Shown one piece after another: positions 17,254 to 25,930 of a stretch of 64,000 bases of DNA. The translations under genes were made by a program, and so were the position numbers. The notes beneath the pieces were generated by a model. That model was given only the letters and a program-made list of their open reading frames with translations. It had not been told where the DNA came from and searched no databases. This DNA is from Deltaproteobacteria bacterium (GTDB lineage: Bacteria > Desulfobacterota > Binatia > UBA1149 > CAITLU01): contig JACRCR010000160.1 in the NCBI GenBank assembly GCA_016218925.1, forward strand, positions 1 through 64,000, written 5' to 3'. Numbering within the stretch: the stretch's first letter is position 1; each line of letters begins with the position of its first letter.

Positions 17254-18741
17254 ATGGATCTGAGCAACGCCGACTCCCTGGCCTACCACGTCCCCGAGCT
17301 GGTGCTGGCGGGTGGCAGCATCGTGGTGCTGCTGCTCGACCTTTTCACCAGGCTCAAGGCCCGGCTCGGCGAAGTGGCGCTGCTGGTAGTGGCGACTTCG
17401 GTGCTTGCGGTCGGCTTCGGCGCAGGCGCGGACCAGGGCTACCTGTTCAACCGGATGGTGGCGCTGGATTCGTTCGCGCTGTTCTTCAAACTCCTGCTCG
17501 GCTTCGCCGCTCTGGGCGCGATATGGATGTCGACCGGATCGCGCGAACTCGACGGCGAACATCCCGGCGAGTACTACTCGATACTGCTCGCCAGCACGGT
17601 CGGCATGTTCTACATGGCATCGGCCACCAACCTGCTGACCGCGTATCTCGCGCTCGAGTTCGTCAGCCTGACCTCGTACATCCTGGCGGGGTTTCTGCGC
17701 CACCGCGCGCGCGGCGCCGAGGCGTCGCTCAAGTATCTGATCTACGGCGGAGTGGCGTCAGGGGCGATGCTCTACGGCTTCAGTCTGCTGTACGCGCTAA
17801 CCGGCACGCTCGATTTCATCGAGCTCGGCCACAGGCTCTCGACGGTGGCGGCGGTGCCCGGTAACGGGGCGATACTGTTCATCGCGGTGGTGCTGTCGCT
17901 GGCCGGCATCGGATACAAGATCGCGATGGTGCCGTTTCACCAGTGGAGCCCCGACGTCTACGAGGGCGCGCCGCTTCCGATCACCGCGTTCCTCGCGGTG
18001 GGCTCGAAGGCGGCGGGGATGGCTCTGCTGATCCGCTTCTTCTATCCCGCGCTGTCATCGCCGGCGGGCGACGGCACTTGGATTGCGCTGCACGGAGTCG
18101 GGTGGCCGGCGCTGATGAGCGTCGTGGCGATGGCTACGATGACCGTCGGTAACCTGACGGCGCTACGCCAGCAGAACGTCAAGCGCCTGCTCGCCTACTC
18201 GTCGATCGCCCATGCCGGCTACATGTTGATGGGCTTCGTCGTGCTGAGCGACGCCGGGCTGCGGGCGATCCTGTTCTATACGGTCGTCTATTACCTGATG
18301 AACCTCGGCGCTTTCGCGGTGCTGCTGCTGGTGGTGAACCAGACCGGTCGCGAGGACATCGAGGCGTTCCGCGGCCTGGCCTGGAGAGGCGGCGCTCCGG
18401 CGGCCATCGCGATGCTGATCTTCCTGTTCTCGCTCGCCGGGCTTCCGCCGTTCGCCGGTTTCATCGGCAAGGCCTACCTGTTCGCGGCGGTGATCGAGCA
18501 GAAGATGTGGCTGCTGGCGTTCGTCGCGGCTGCCAACAGCGTTGTCGGTCTCTACTACTACGCCCGTGTCGCGCGCGCGATGTTCCTGGATCAGCCGCTG
18601 GCGGGCGATCCCGAGATCGCCGTCGATCTCTCCAACGGGCTGCTGATCGGGATGCTGCTGGCCGGCACGCTGGTGTTCGGTTTGTGGTGGACTCCGATCG
18701 TCAACTTCGCCGACCGCTCCCTGGTGTTCTTCGGCAACTGA
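17254..18741 (+). CDS. nuoN: NADH-quinone oxidoreductase subunit N
   Basis: A 495-residue third antiporter-like subunit. It includes YLALEFVSLTSYILAGFLRH, EASLKYLIYGGVASGAMLYG, YKIAMVPFHQWSPDVYEGAPLP-type sequence split across the conserved Lys helix, and QQNVKRLLAYSSIAHAGYML. It is the last nuo gene. A GC-rich hairpin (18763-18785) follows its stop. The operon therefore reads A-B-C-D-H-I-J-K-L-M-N with no E, F or G. Confidence 0.95.
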   Translation: MDLSNADSLAYHVPELVLAGGSIVVLLLDLFTRLKARLGEVALLVVATSVLAVGFGAGADQGYLFNRMVALDSFALFFKLLLGFAALGAIWMSTGSRELDGEHPGEYYSILLASTVGMFYMASATNLLTAYLALEFVSLTSYILAGFLRHRARGAEASLKYLIYGGVASGAMLYGFSLLYALTGTLDFIELGHRLSTVAAVPGNGAILFIAVVLSLAGIGYKIAMVPFHQWSPDVYEGAPLPITAFLAVGSKAAGMALLIRFFYPALSSPAGDGTWIALHGVGWPALMSVVAMATMTVGNLTALRQQNVKRLLAYSSIAHAGYMLMGFVVLSDAGLRAILFYTVVYYLMNLGAFAVLLLVVNQTGREDIEAFRGLAWRGGAPAAIAMLIFLFSLAGLPPFAGFIGKAYLFAAVIEQKMWLLAFVAAANSVVGLYYYARVARAMFLDQPLAGDPEIAVDLSNGLLIGMLLAGTLVFGLWWTPIVNFADRSLVFFGN

Positions 18742-18762
18742 GTGATCGACCTCGCGGCGCGA

Positions 18763-18785
18763 GGCAGCGCTTCGGGTTCGCTGCC
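18763..18785 (+). terminator. Hairpin after the nuo operon
   Basis: GGCAGCG (18763-18769) pairs with CGCTGCC (18779-18785) across a 9-base loop, 22 bases past the nuoN stop. There is no U-tract after it, so it may be a weak or Rho-assisted terminator or a 3'-end stabilising hairpin. Confidence 0.4.
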
Positions 18786-18797
18786 GTGTCCTGTTGA

Positions 18798-18848
18798 TCT
18801 CAACTCGGACCGATCGAGCGGGCAAATCGAAAGGCGCGACTTGACCCC
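18798..18848 (-). repeat. Dispersed repeat, diverged inverted copy (GGGGTCAAGTCGCG family)
   Basis: Read on the minus strand from 18848, this begins GGGGTCAAGTCGCGCCTTTC and ends GAGTTGAGA. It matches the two tandem copies at 39121-39173 and 39179-39231, with the most divergence in the middle (CCCGCTCGATCGGTC here versus CCGTCGCGACCGGTC). It sits between nuoN and the stop of the small gene at 18849, in opposite orientation to the other copies. Confidence 0.75.
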
Positions 18849-19094
18849 CTACTCTTTTTTCTTGAGTTGGGCGCGGTTCGCTTCGATGAAGGCGCGCAGA
18901 TCGTCGGCCCTGCCGAGCAGCGTTTCCCACTGCTCGACGTAGAGGGTGACCGGGAAGCGGCCCATCCCGTAGACGGAGACGCCGCCTTTCTCGGAGACCT
19001 TGAACGATATCCCGCCGGGCTTGGTCGCCTTCTTCAGCGCTTCGTTCTCGGCTCTGAGCCTCGCGATTTCGGCAGCAGGATCCTCGTACGCCAT
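18849..19094 (-). CDS. Small conserved-looking hypothetical protein (81 aa)
   Basis: Start ATG at 19094 (MAYEDPAAEIARLRAENEAL) with a good GGAGGA ribosome site just before it. The first 25 residues form a short coiled-coil-like helix. The rest, GGISFKVSEKGGVSVYGMGR then FPVTLYVEQWETLL and DDLRAFIEAN, reads like a compact globular domain, and I recall similar short proteins in other bacterial genomes, without a known function. A longer version from further upstream lacks a ribosome site and is Arg-rich. No membrane segment or signal peptide is visible. It stands alone between nuoN and the 19426 gene. Confidence 0.7.
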   Translation of the reverse strand: MAYEDPAAEIARLRAENEALKKATKPGGISFKVSEKGGVSVYGMGRFPVTLYVEQWETLLGRADDLRAFIEANRAQLKKKE

Positions 19095-19425
19095 ACATTC
19101 CTCCGTGTTGACTCGTCTATCAGTCCGAGTTCGGCGAGCACACTGCTCGTTGCGCCGCTCGGGTGCAATCGCACGCTGGAGCGCCGTTCGCTGACGACGT
19201 TTCGTCGTTTCGAGTGGCGATGCAACTGAGCGTTCGGTCATCTGCGTCGCGTTCGATGCGACGACGCGTGCGATCGCGAGCAGCGCAGCGAGATTCTCAT
19301 CGTCGGCTCTTGACGAACACTCACGCGTGGATGTCTATATGGGTCTCTGCCGGCCAACCGCATCGAGGCCGTAACAGTTCATAACGGGATACTGCAGCAT
19401 CGAGGGGTGCTGCCAGGAGGCTTCA
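19095..19425 (+). promoter_or_regulatory. Intergenic region with candidate promoter for the 19426 gene
   Basis: No gene is seen in these 331 bases. A TTGACG at 19310-19315 followed 18 bases later by TCTATA (19334-19339) is a plausible -35/-10 pair, giving an untranslated leader of about 80 bases. The leader ends with AGGAGG before the ATG at 19426. The promoter call is tentative. Confidence 0.35.
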
Positions 19426-21363
19426 ATGGCTCACTTCGATTTTCTCGATAGGAGGACGCTGATCGCGGCGCTGTCCGCGGTCGGACTCGCAGGCGCGATG
19501 ATGGTGGGGGGCACCAGCGCGTTGGCCGCGGGGCCGAGCGCATTCTGCCACACCGTTGACGGGACGTTCACCGATTGCACTCCGGGCCCGCCGGCCGAAG
19601 AGTGGTCGGACATTCCCGGCGATTCATTCCTGAACGGAGGAAGCTTCGTCTACGCGGATCAAAATCCCAGCCACACCACGTTGTATCTGTTGTACGACTA
19701 TCCTCTCGGCACCAGTCCTCTGGGTCCCACCGAGTGCGCTACGATCGACTTCGACGTGCAGGAACTCAACAAACTCGATCACTATCAGGTGCAGGCCGGC
19801 AACTGCGCGACCGGCGGCTTTGACGTGCTGGTCAACAACGTCAAACTTCCGGAGCGACTCGAAGAGGGCCTCGAAGCCGCGGCCGGCTTCGACGTTTCGC
19901 CCAACTCGGGAACTCCCCACCAGATCTACGAACTGTCGGTGCCGCTGGTGCTGGTCTACCAGCCCGACGATCCGCGCTTCTGGACGAGCGGATTCCCGAC
20001 CCCGCCCGCCGATCCCGATCCCAACGCCGATTTCGACGGCGACGGACTCCTCGACACGCAGGACAACTGTCCGTTCACGCCGAACCCGGCGCAGGAGGAC
20101 TCCGACCATGACGGCACCGGCGACGCGTGCACCACTTGCCCGGGAGCTGACGGTGACGGCGACGGAGTCCCCGACGTGACCGACAACTGCCCGAGCGTCC
20201 CGAATCGCAATCAGCGCGACTTCGACGGTGACGGCAAGGGCGATCGTTGCGACTCGTGTCCCAAGTTCGTGGATCCGGTCGAGTGCGGTCCCAAGCTCTC
20301 CGACAGGGACAAGGACGGCGCGGCCGATGGCGCCGACAACTGCCCGCTCGTGTCCAATCCCGATCAAGCCAACGCCGATGGCGACCTGTTCGGCGACCTG
20401 TGCGATCCTTGTCCGCAAGACGCGACGAATAGCTGCGACGCACAAGCGCAGTGCAAATCGTGCTTCCCGGATTCGGACGGTGACGGGGCGCCGGACAATG
20501 CCGACAACTGCCGCTCGGTGGCCAACGCCGACCAGTCCGACCCCGACGCCGATGAAGTGGGCGACCTGTGCGACAACTGCCCGGCTTCGCCGCAGGACGA
20601 CTGCGGCCCTGGCGCCGACAACGACGCTGACGGATTCGCCAACGAAAAGGACAATTGCCCGGGACAGGCCAACCCGGGACAGGACGATAGCGACTTCGAC
20701 GACTTCGGCAACGTCTGCGACCCGTGTCCCGACGATGCCACCAACGGCTGCGTGCGCTGCACCCCGGGCGGAGTACCGCTTCCGCGCAGCACCGGCGGCG
20801 ACCTCATTCAAGGGCACGGCTCGGTGCTGAACGCCAAGTCCGACGGTACCACTACCAGCGAGCCGCGAGCGCAGTGTCCGTCGCCGAATCTGTGCGCCGA
20901 CGACAATCCGAAACTGGTCTACAAGTTCCTGAAGAAGAAGATCGCCGCGCTGATCAAGTGCGCCAAGATGGGCACCGACCCGTGCGACTTGTCTGCCGTC
21001 AACGCGCTCGGAGGAATCTCGCTGGGCTGCCAGGGGGTCGCCGAGTGCGCGGTCGACGGTGCGATCGAGGCACTGCTCGGCGACAACAATCCGCCGCTCA
21101 CTCCGCTCACCGGCGTGTGTGCGCTGGGGATCCTTTCCGACGGCACCAAGTACGTGAAGAAACTGGTGCTCAACCACAGCAAGGGGAAAGACGACCTGAC
21201 CCCGGCCCAGGCCACGCTGAGGAAGAGCATGATCGCCGGCAAGTGCCCCGATCCGCTCGCGGTGCCGGTCAGTCTGGGCGCCGGCTGTGACGGAAAGCCG
21301 ACACGCACCGAGTCGATCGACTGCCTGTTCAGTCAACTCCAGCGCGCCAATCCGCTGCCGTAG
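19426..21363 (+). CDS. Secreted protein with thrombospondin type 3-like calcium-binding repeats
   Basis: A 645-residue exported protein. The signal peptide is at residues 1-35 (LIAALSAVGLAGAMMVGGTSALAA). Residues 36-190 form a domain I do not recognise, containing HTTLYLLYDYPLGTSPLG. From about residue 200 to 440 there are repeats of the form DFDGDGLLDTQDNCP, spaced with paired cysteines, as in thrombospondin type 3/OmpA-linked calcium-binding repeats. The C-terminal 200 residues are Cys-containing and Lys-rich (KLVYKFLKKKIAALIKCAKM). Ribosome site AGGAGG precedes the ATG. It is probably surface-exposed or secreted and stabilised by Ca2+ and disulfides. Two more exported proteins follow on the same strand. 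Confidence 0.85.
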   Translation: MAHFDFLDRRTLIAALSAVGLAGAMMVGGTSALAAGPSAFCHTVDGTFTDCTPGPPAEEWSDIPGDSFLNGGSFVYADQNPSHTTLYLLYDYPLGTSPLGPTECATIDFDVQELNKLDHYQVQAGNCATGGFDVLVNNVKLPERLEEGLEAAAGFDVSPNSGTPHQIYELSVPLVLVYQPDDPRFWTSGFPTPPADPDPNADFDGDGLLDTQDNCPFTPNPAQEDSDHDGTGDACTTCPGADGDGDGVPDVTDNCPSVPNRNQRDFDGDGKGDRCDSCPKFVDPVECGPKLSDRDKDGAADGADNCPLVSNPDQANADGDLFGDLCDPCPQDATNSCDAQAQCKSCFPDSDGDGAPDNADNCRSVANADQSDPDADEVGDLCDNCPASPQDDCGPGADNDADGFANEKDNCPGQANPGQDDSDFDDFGNVCDPCPDDATNGCVRCTPGGVPLPRSTGGDLIQGHGSVLNAKSDGTTTSEPRAQCPSPNLCADDNPKLVYKFLKKKIAALIKCAKMGTDPCDLSAVNALGGISLGCQGVAECAVDGAIEALLGDNNPPLTPLTGVCALGILSDGTKYVKKLVLNHSKGKDDLTPAQATLRKSMIAGKCPDPLAVPVSLGAGCDGKPTRTESIDCLFSQLQRANPLP

Positions 21364-21370
21364 GGAGACG

Positions 21371-22573
21371 GTGGCGCTTCAGCGCAAGGGCGGCGGGTGC
21401 GAGAGGCGGCGGTTTTGCCGCCGCCTCTCGCACCGTGTCGTGGCCGTTCTGGCGCTGTCTCTTGCCGCCGCGGCCGAGGCCGTCCCGGGAGATCCGCTGC
21501 CCGCGTTGTCGCCGGCGCATCTCGTCTGGTTCAACGAAGGCGCCGCCGCTTTCAGCGAAGAGTATGTGGCGGAGGACGGCCTCGGTCCCATTTTCAACGA
21601 CAGGTCGTGCGTTGCGTGTCACTCGACGCCGGCGCCGGGAGGGGGCTCGGAGCGCACGGTCACTCGTTTCGGACGCAGCGAGAGCGGGAACTTCGATCCG
21701 CTGGTGTCGATGGGCGGACCTCTGCTGCAAGCGCAGGCGATCGATCCCGCATGCGTCGAGACGGTTCCTGCGGAGGCCAACGTCATCGTCGGGCGCCTGA
21801 CCACTCCGATGTTCGGCGCGGGCCTGATCGAAGCGATTCCGGACGAAGACATCGCGGCGCTGGCCGACCCGGGTGACAGCGACGGTGACGGCATCTCCGG
21901 ACGGCTGCACATGGTGCAGTATCCGGGACGACCGCGCGTGGGTCGCTTCGGCTGGAAGTCGCAGGAAGCGACTCTGCTGTCATTCTCCTCCGACGCGATG
22001 GTGAGCGAGATGGGCCTGACCAACGCGCTCGCCCCCGGGACCACGGCGCCGGGCGGGGACGTCGCGCTGCTGGCCGCCTGCGAGGCCATCGAAGGCCGGG
22101 CCGATCCCGAGGACGCGGTAGGGCCGGAGGGCTTCACCGATCTGGTCAAGGTCACCAACTTCGCGCGGCTGCTGGCACCGCCCACGCCGTCGGTCCGGCC
22201 GACCGGCAGGGGATGGCGCCTGTTCCGGCGCGCGCGCTGCGAAACCTGCCACGTGGCCCGTTGGAACACCGGTTCGCACACGGTCGAAGAACTCGCTTTC
22301 GTGAGGTTCTATCCGTACAGCGACTTTCTGCTCCACGACATGGGCGCGCTCGGCGATGGGATCGTGCAAGGTGCGGCCGCTGCCACCGAGATGCGCACCG
22401 CGCCGCTGTGGGGGATCGGCGCACGCACGCGCTATCTGCACGACGGTCGCGCGACCAGCCTGCTCGAGGCCGTCCAGGCGCACGGCGGCGAGGCGGCCGC
22501 GTCGCGCGCTCGCTTCGATGCGCTGCCCGCAGTCGGAAAGCGCAAGCTTCTCGATTTCGTCGCCGGACGCTGA
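21371..22573 (+). CDS. Di-heme oxidoreductase-like c-type cytochrome (DUF1111 family)
   Basis: About 400 residues from a GTG at 21371, chosen for its GGGAGA ribosome site; an earlier in-frame start lies inside the previous gene. The N-terminus is Arg-rich then hydrophobic (VVAVLALSLAAAAEA), a signal peptide. Two heme c motifs are present: CVACH at residues 80-84 and CETCH at about 290-294. The region FNEGAAAFSEEY and GPIFNDRSCVACH matches the DUF1111 (DHOR) family, distantly related to MauG and di-heme peroxidases. The end LHDGRATSLLEAVQAHGGEA is also typical. It should be a periplasmic or surface redox protein; the substrate is unknown. Confidence 0.85.
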   Translation: MALQRKGGGCERRRFCRRLSHRVVAVLALSLAAAAEAVPGDPLPALSPAHLVWFNEGAAAFSEEYVAEDGLGPIFNDRSCVACHSTPAPGGGSERTVTRFGRSESGNFDPLVSMGGPLLQAQAIDPACVETVPAEANVIVGRLTTPMFGAGLIEAIPDEDIAALADPGDSDGDGISGRLHMVQYPGRPRVGRFGWKSQEATLLSFSSDAMVSEMGLTNALAPGTTAPGGDVALLAACEAIEGRADPEDAVGPEGFTDLVKVTNFARLLAPPTPSVRPTGRGWRLFRRARCETCHVARWNTGSHTVEELAFVRFYPYSDFLLHDMGALGDGIVQGAAAATEMRTAPLWGIGARTRYLHDGRATSLLEAVQAHGGEAAASRARFDALPAVGKRKLLDFVAGR

Positions 22574-22716
22574 ACAGCCGCGCACCCGATGATGCGCTTC
22601 CCGGGTTGATCGCGAGGCCGGCACCCGGGATTGCTGGCACCGGCACCGAAACTGGCCCAGAATCGCCTCCTCGGCGTGGGGAGACCTGCGCTCACTTCCA
22701 CGCGAGGCGGACGAAC

Positions 22717-23835
22717 ATGGCGGCTAGCAGCGGCAGCGATGGCAAGGGCAACGGCAGTGGCGACGGCAGCAGCGGCTCGCGCGCGGTGCGCGGAAGCGTG
22801 GACCGGCGCCGCAAGGCGAGACCGAGCGCCCGAGTGTCCCTGGCCGCCCTCATCGCGGCCGCCAGTGCGGTCGGCGTTCTCGGACTAGCCGGCTGTGGCC
22901 CGGGCGGTGGCGACGAGACGATTGCGTTCTTCCTGGATCCGACCGCCAAGACGCTGTCGCGAATCCAGTTCGTCGTCGACGTCTCCAGCGGCAAGTTCTC
23001 GGGTCCGGATGGAGGATGCGAAGTCGGTGCAGCCGCCGGACCTCGTTCCATCTACGAGTTGCAGCTGGCCAAAGAGCAGGCCGCCAACGCGAGGGCGATT
23101 GCCGTGACGGACGAGGCGGCGCCGTCTTTCTCTGAGCAGGCGGGTTCTGCTCCGGTCAGTTCAGTGGAGGCGGCCAGCTCCTCGAGTACCTCGAGCTCGA
23201 CGTTGATCACAGGCACGACCTCGACCACCGACACGACGACCACTACCGATGGTCCGACCACGACTACTACGACTACGATCACCACTACGACGACGACCAC
23301 CACCACTACCACCACGCTGACCTCGTCGGTGTGCGGCAACGGCGCGGTAGAGGGGAGCGAGCAGTGCGACGACGGCAACAAGACCAACGGTGACGGTTGC
23401 GACCGCGACTGCGTTACCGAAGTGTGTGGCAACGCCAAGGTGCAGAGCGGCGAGGAGTGCGACGACGGAGATCTGGAGGCGGACGACGGTTGTGACGCCG
23501 CGTGCAAAGCCGAGTTCGTGTTCACCGCGGCCAATTCCGACACCGGACAACTCACCATCACGATCACCAACGGCAAAGGGATAGCACCCGGGGCCACGCT
23601 GGCGTTCTGCAAGTTCGAGCGAGACGGAACCTCCGACCCGGGTTTCGACCTGCTGACGACGATCTGTCTCCTCACCAACGGAACCGCGTGCGAGCACGCC
23701 GCGATCGACGGAGGCGTGAGCGTCAGTACTACGACGACCACCACGACCACGACCACCACCACGTCGAGCACGACGACGACCTCGACGACGACGACGACGA
23801 CAACCATCCGGCAGCTGCTCGGTTCCCAACGATGA
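22717..23835 (+). CDS. Lipoprotein with Thr-rich tracts and two DUF4215 Cys-rich repeats
   Basis: About 372 residues. The first 40 are polar and basic, followed by a hydrophobic segment (VSLAALIAAASAVGVLGLAGC) ending in a lipobox, so a lipoprotein is likely; the long n-region is unusual. After a small domain comes a Thr tract at about residues 150-203, then two DUF4215 repeats, CGNGAVEGSEQCDDGNKTNG (about 206) and CGNAKVQSGEECDDGDLEAD (about 237), which are common in Myxococcota surface proteins. A second Thr tract runs at about 338-366 and the protein ends abruptly in IRQLLGSQR. The Thr tracts are likely spacer or glycosylated stalks. Confidence 0.75.
   Translation: MAASSGSDGKGNGSGDGSSGSRAVRGSVDRRRKARPSARVSLAALIAAASAVGVLGLAGCGPGGGDETIAFFLDPTAKTLSRIQFVVDVSSGKFSGPDGGCEVGAAAGPRSIYELQLAKEQAANARAIAVTDEAAPSFSEQAGSAPVSSVEAASSSSTSSSTLITGTTSTTDTTTTTDGPTTTTTTTITTTTTTTTTTTTLTSSVCGNGAVEGSEQCDDGNKTNGDGCDRDCVTEVCGNAKVQSGEECDDGDLEADDGCDAACKAEFVFTAANSDTGQLTITITNGKGIAPGATLAFCKFERDGTSDPGFDLLTTICLLTNGTACEHAAIDGGVSVSTTTTTTTTTTTTSSTTTTSTTTTTTTIRQLLGSQR
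23170..23325 (+). repeat. ACN-triplet low-complexity tract (poly-Thr coding), copy 1
   Basis: The coding strand is a run of near-uniform ACC/ACG/ACT/ACA codons with a few Ser and Asp codons, giving a Thr-rich linker just upstream of the DUF4215 repeats. Triplet tracts like this change length easily without breaking the frame. Confidence 0.8.
23727..23813 (+). repeat. ACN-triplet low-complexity tract (poly-Thr coding), copy 2
   Basis: A second Thr/Ser triplet tract lies in the last 40 codons of the 22717 gene. It closely precedes the stop codon, which may mean that a domain once followed and was lost through slippage in the tract. Confidence 0.8.
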
Positions 23836-23890
23836 CCGCAACGCGGGTGGCGGCGCACGCACGCACATGCGCGCCCTCGGTTCTTGAAGG

Positions 23891-24343
23891 TCAGGCTTGC
23901 GTCTTGTCGGCGACGACCTCGATCTTGTAACCCGTCACGGTGGTGACGAGTTCGAGGAAGTCGTGGAACGTGACGGGCTTGGAGATGAATGAACTGCCGC
24001 CGAGTTCGTAGGTCTGGTGCACGTCTTCCTCGGCTCTCGAAGTCGTCAGCACGAAGACCGGAATGTCGCGGAACTCCGCATCCGCTTTGATTTCGGCAAG
24101 GCACTCGTGCCCGTTCTTCTTGGGCATGTTGAGGTCGAGAAGGATCAAGCCCGGTCGCGGTGAAGTCCAAGGCTCGGCGAACTTGCCGCGTCGCTTCAGG
24201 TAGTCCATCAACTCTTCTCCGTCACGTACGAAGCGGAGTTCGTTGTCGAGGCGTCTCTCCTCGAGGGCCTCCCGGGTCAGCATGCGGTCTTCTTCATCGT
24301 CGTCGGCGATGAGAATCACGATCGGGGTGCGATCAACCCTCAC
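23891..24343 (-). CDS. Single-domain response regulator (CheY/Rcp-like)
   Basis: A 150-residue receiver domain from a GTG at 24343 with an AAGGAGAAG ribosome site. Acidic pocket residues are in LIADDDEED, the phosphoacceptor is Asp70 in LILLDLNMPKKNG, and the conserved Thr and Lys are in FVLTTSRAEED and FISKPVTF. There is no output domain, so it likely acts by protein contact or in a phosphorelay, as Rcp1-type regulators do with phytochrome-like kinases. Its start overlaps the end of a small predicted membrane protein. No kinase is adjacent here. Confidence 0.88.
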   Translation of the reverse strand: MRVDRTPIVILIADDDEEDRMLTREALEERRLDNELRFVRDGEELMDYLKRRGKFAEPWTSPRPGLILLDLNMPKKNGHECLAEIKADAEFRDIPVFVLTTSRAEEDVHQTYELGGSSFISKPVTFHDFLELVTTVTGYKIEVVADKTQA

Positions 24344-24473
24344 TGGGCAGCTTCTCCTTCGAGCTGGGTGGTTTCTGGCCGAGCAGAAACGCTCGCAGCA
24401 TCTCGGACGAGACGGCGACTCCGAACAGCGCAGCCCATAGCACGAACCGGAACCGCTTTGTAAAGTCCGGCAC
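24333..24473 (-). CDS. Possible 46-aa single-pass membrane protein
   Basis: From a GTG at 24473 the minus strand encodes VPDFTKRFRFVLWAALFGVA then VSSEMLRAFLLG and a charged tail KPPSSKEKLPSEG. It has one hydrophobic segment between basic flanks and stops 11 bases inside the response regulator gene, which would couple the two. No clear ribosome site or homologue is recognised, so it may be non-coding leader. Confidence 0.3.
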   Translation of the reverse strand: MPDFTKRFRFVLWAALFGVAVSSEMLRAFLLGQKPPSSKEKLPSEG

Positions 24474-24594
24474 ACGGCGCCTGGATCCTGTTGCGGGCCT
24501 CGACTTGGTCCGAGTCCTGACGCTTGATTGGCCGGTCGGGGTAGGGCTGCGAGGTCGTTGCGCCGGGTGCGGGTCGCTGGCAGGGGAACTATCC

Positions 24595-25797
24595 ATGCTC
24601 GAGGGTATCCGAGTGGTCGAAGTCGGAGTCTGGGTGGCGGCCCCCGCGGTGGGCGGCCTGCTGGCGGACTGGGGAGCCGAGGTCATCAAGATCGAACCGC
24701 CGGCCGGGGACCCGATGCGAGCGATGTTCCAGGTGTCGATGGGAAGCGATGTTCCCGACAATCCTCCCTTCGACCTCGACAACCGCGGCAAGAAGAGCGT
24801 GGTGCTGGATCTGCGCGGCCAGGCGGGACGCGAGGCGGCGCTGCGCCTGCTCTCGACGGTCGATATCTTCGTCACCAACCTGCGCCCGGCGGCACTGGAG
24901 CGCCTCGGGCTGGGCCACGAACAACTGCTCGCGCGCTTTCCGCGCCTGATCTACGCCAGCGTCACCGGCTATGGGCTCGAAGGCGAGGACCGTGATCGCG
25001 CGGGCTACGATGTCGGAGCGTTCTGGGCCCGCTCTGGAGTTGCCGATCTCTTTCGCCTGCCCGACCAGCCGCCGCTGGCGCTTCGCGGCGGGTTCGGCGA
25101 CCACGTCACCGGGATCGCGACCGTCGCCGGGATCATGGGGGCCTTGTTCGAGCGCGAACGCAGCGGCCGCGGGCGTCTGGTCGAGACCTCGCTGCTGCGT
25201 ACCGGTATGTACTGCATCGGCTGGGATCTCGGCATCCAACTCGTGTACGGCAAGCTGCGGCCCACGCTGGCGCGCACCGAGACCGACAATCCGATGGTCA
25301 ACAGCTACCAGGCCGGCGACGGGACCTGGTTCTGGCTGATCGGACTCGAAGGCGACCGCCATTTCCCGGTGCTGTGCAAGGCCATCGATCGGCCGGACTT
25401 GCCGCTGGACCCTCGCTTCGCCACTCCCAGGCAGCGACGCATCAATCGTCGCGAGCTGATCCGTACTCTCGACGAAATCTTCGTCTCGCGCCCGCGTCAC
25501 AAGTGGGCTGATGCCTTCGATCGCGAAGAAGTGTGGTGGGTTCCGGTGCAGACCCCTGCGCAGGCGGTGCGTGATCGTCAGGCTCTGGCCAACGGCGCGG
25601 TCGTAGAACTGGAGGGCGGCGAGGGTGGGGAGCCGGCCCATTCGGTGGCTTCGCCGGTAGGGTTTCGCCACGCGGATGAGGCCGCTTCGGCACCGCCGCC
25701 GCGTGTGTACGCGCCGGTCCCACGACTCGGACAGCACACGCAGGAGGTGCTGAGGGCCGCGGGTTTCAGCGACGAAGAAATCGACAGGCTCCACTGA
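24595..25797 (+). CDS. CaiB/BaiF (class III) CoA transferase
   Basis: A 400-residue protein from the ATG at 24595. It opens with the family pattern LEGIRVVEVGVWVAAPAVGG followed by LLADWGAEVIKIEPPAGD. RGKKSVVLDLRGQAGREA and LRPAALERLGLGHEQL are typical. The catalytic Asp is expected in AGYDVGAFWARSG, the position that forms the aspartyl-CoA intermediate. Members move CoA between an acyl-CoA donor and a carboxylic acid and work as interlocked dimers. The substrate is not evident; the surrounding region has no committed pathway. Transcribed divergently from the response regulator. Confidence 0.9.
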   Translation: MLEGIRVVEVGVWVAAPAVGGLLADWGAEVIKIEPPAGDPMRAMFQVSMGSDVPDNPPFDLDNRGKKSVVLDLRGQAGREAALRLLSTVDIFVTNLRPAALERLGLGHEQLLARFPRLIYASVTGYGLEGEDRDRAGYDVGAFWARSGVADLFRLPDQPPLALRGGFGDHVTGIATVAGIMGALFERERSGRGRLVETSLLRTGMYCIGWDLGIQLVYGKLRPTLARTETDNPMVNSYQAGDGTWFWLIGLEGDRHFPVLCKAIDRPDLPLDPRFATPRQRRINRRELIRTLDEIFVSRPRHKWADAFDREEVWWVPVQTPAQAVRDRQALANGAVVELEGGEGGEPAHSVASPVGFRHADEAASAPPPRVYAPVPRLGQHTQEVLRAAGFSDEEIDRLH

Positions 25798-25930
25798 CCG
25801 CCGCGCCGCGCGCTGCGACGTTCGACGCGCCGGCCAGTGGCGTCGCACGTTGCGTGCGCGGGTTCGGGGCGTGGCGGGGACCGCCCCGGTGGTGGAACAG
25901 CGACGCCTGCGCCGCTACCATTGCACCAGG

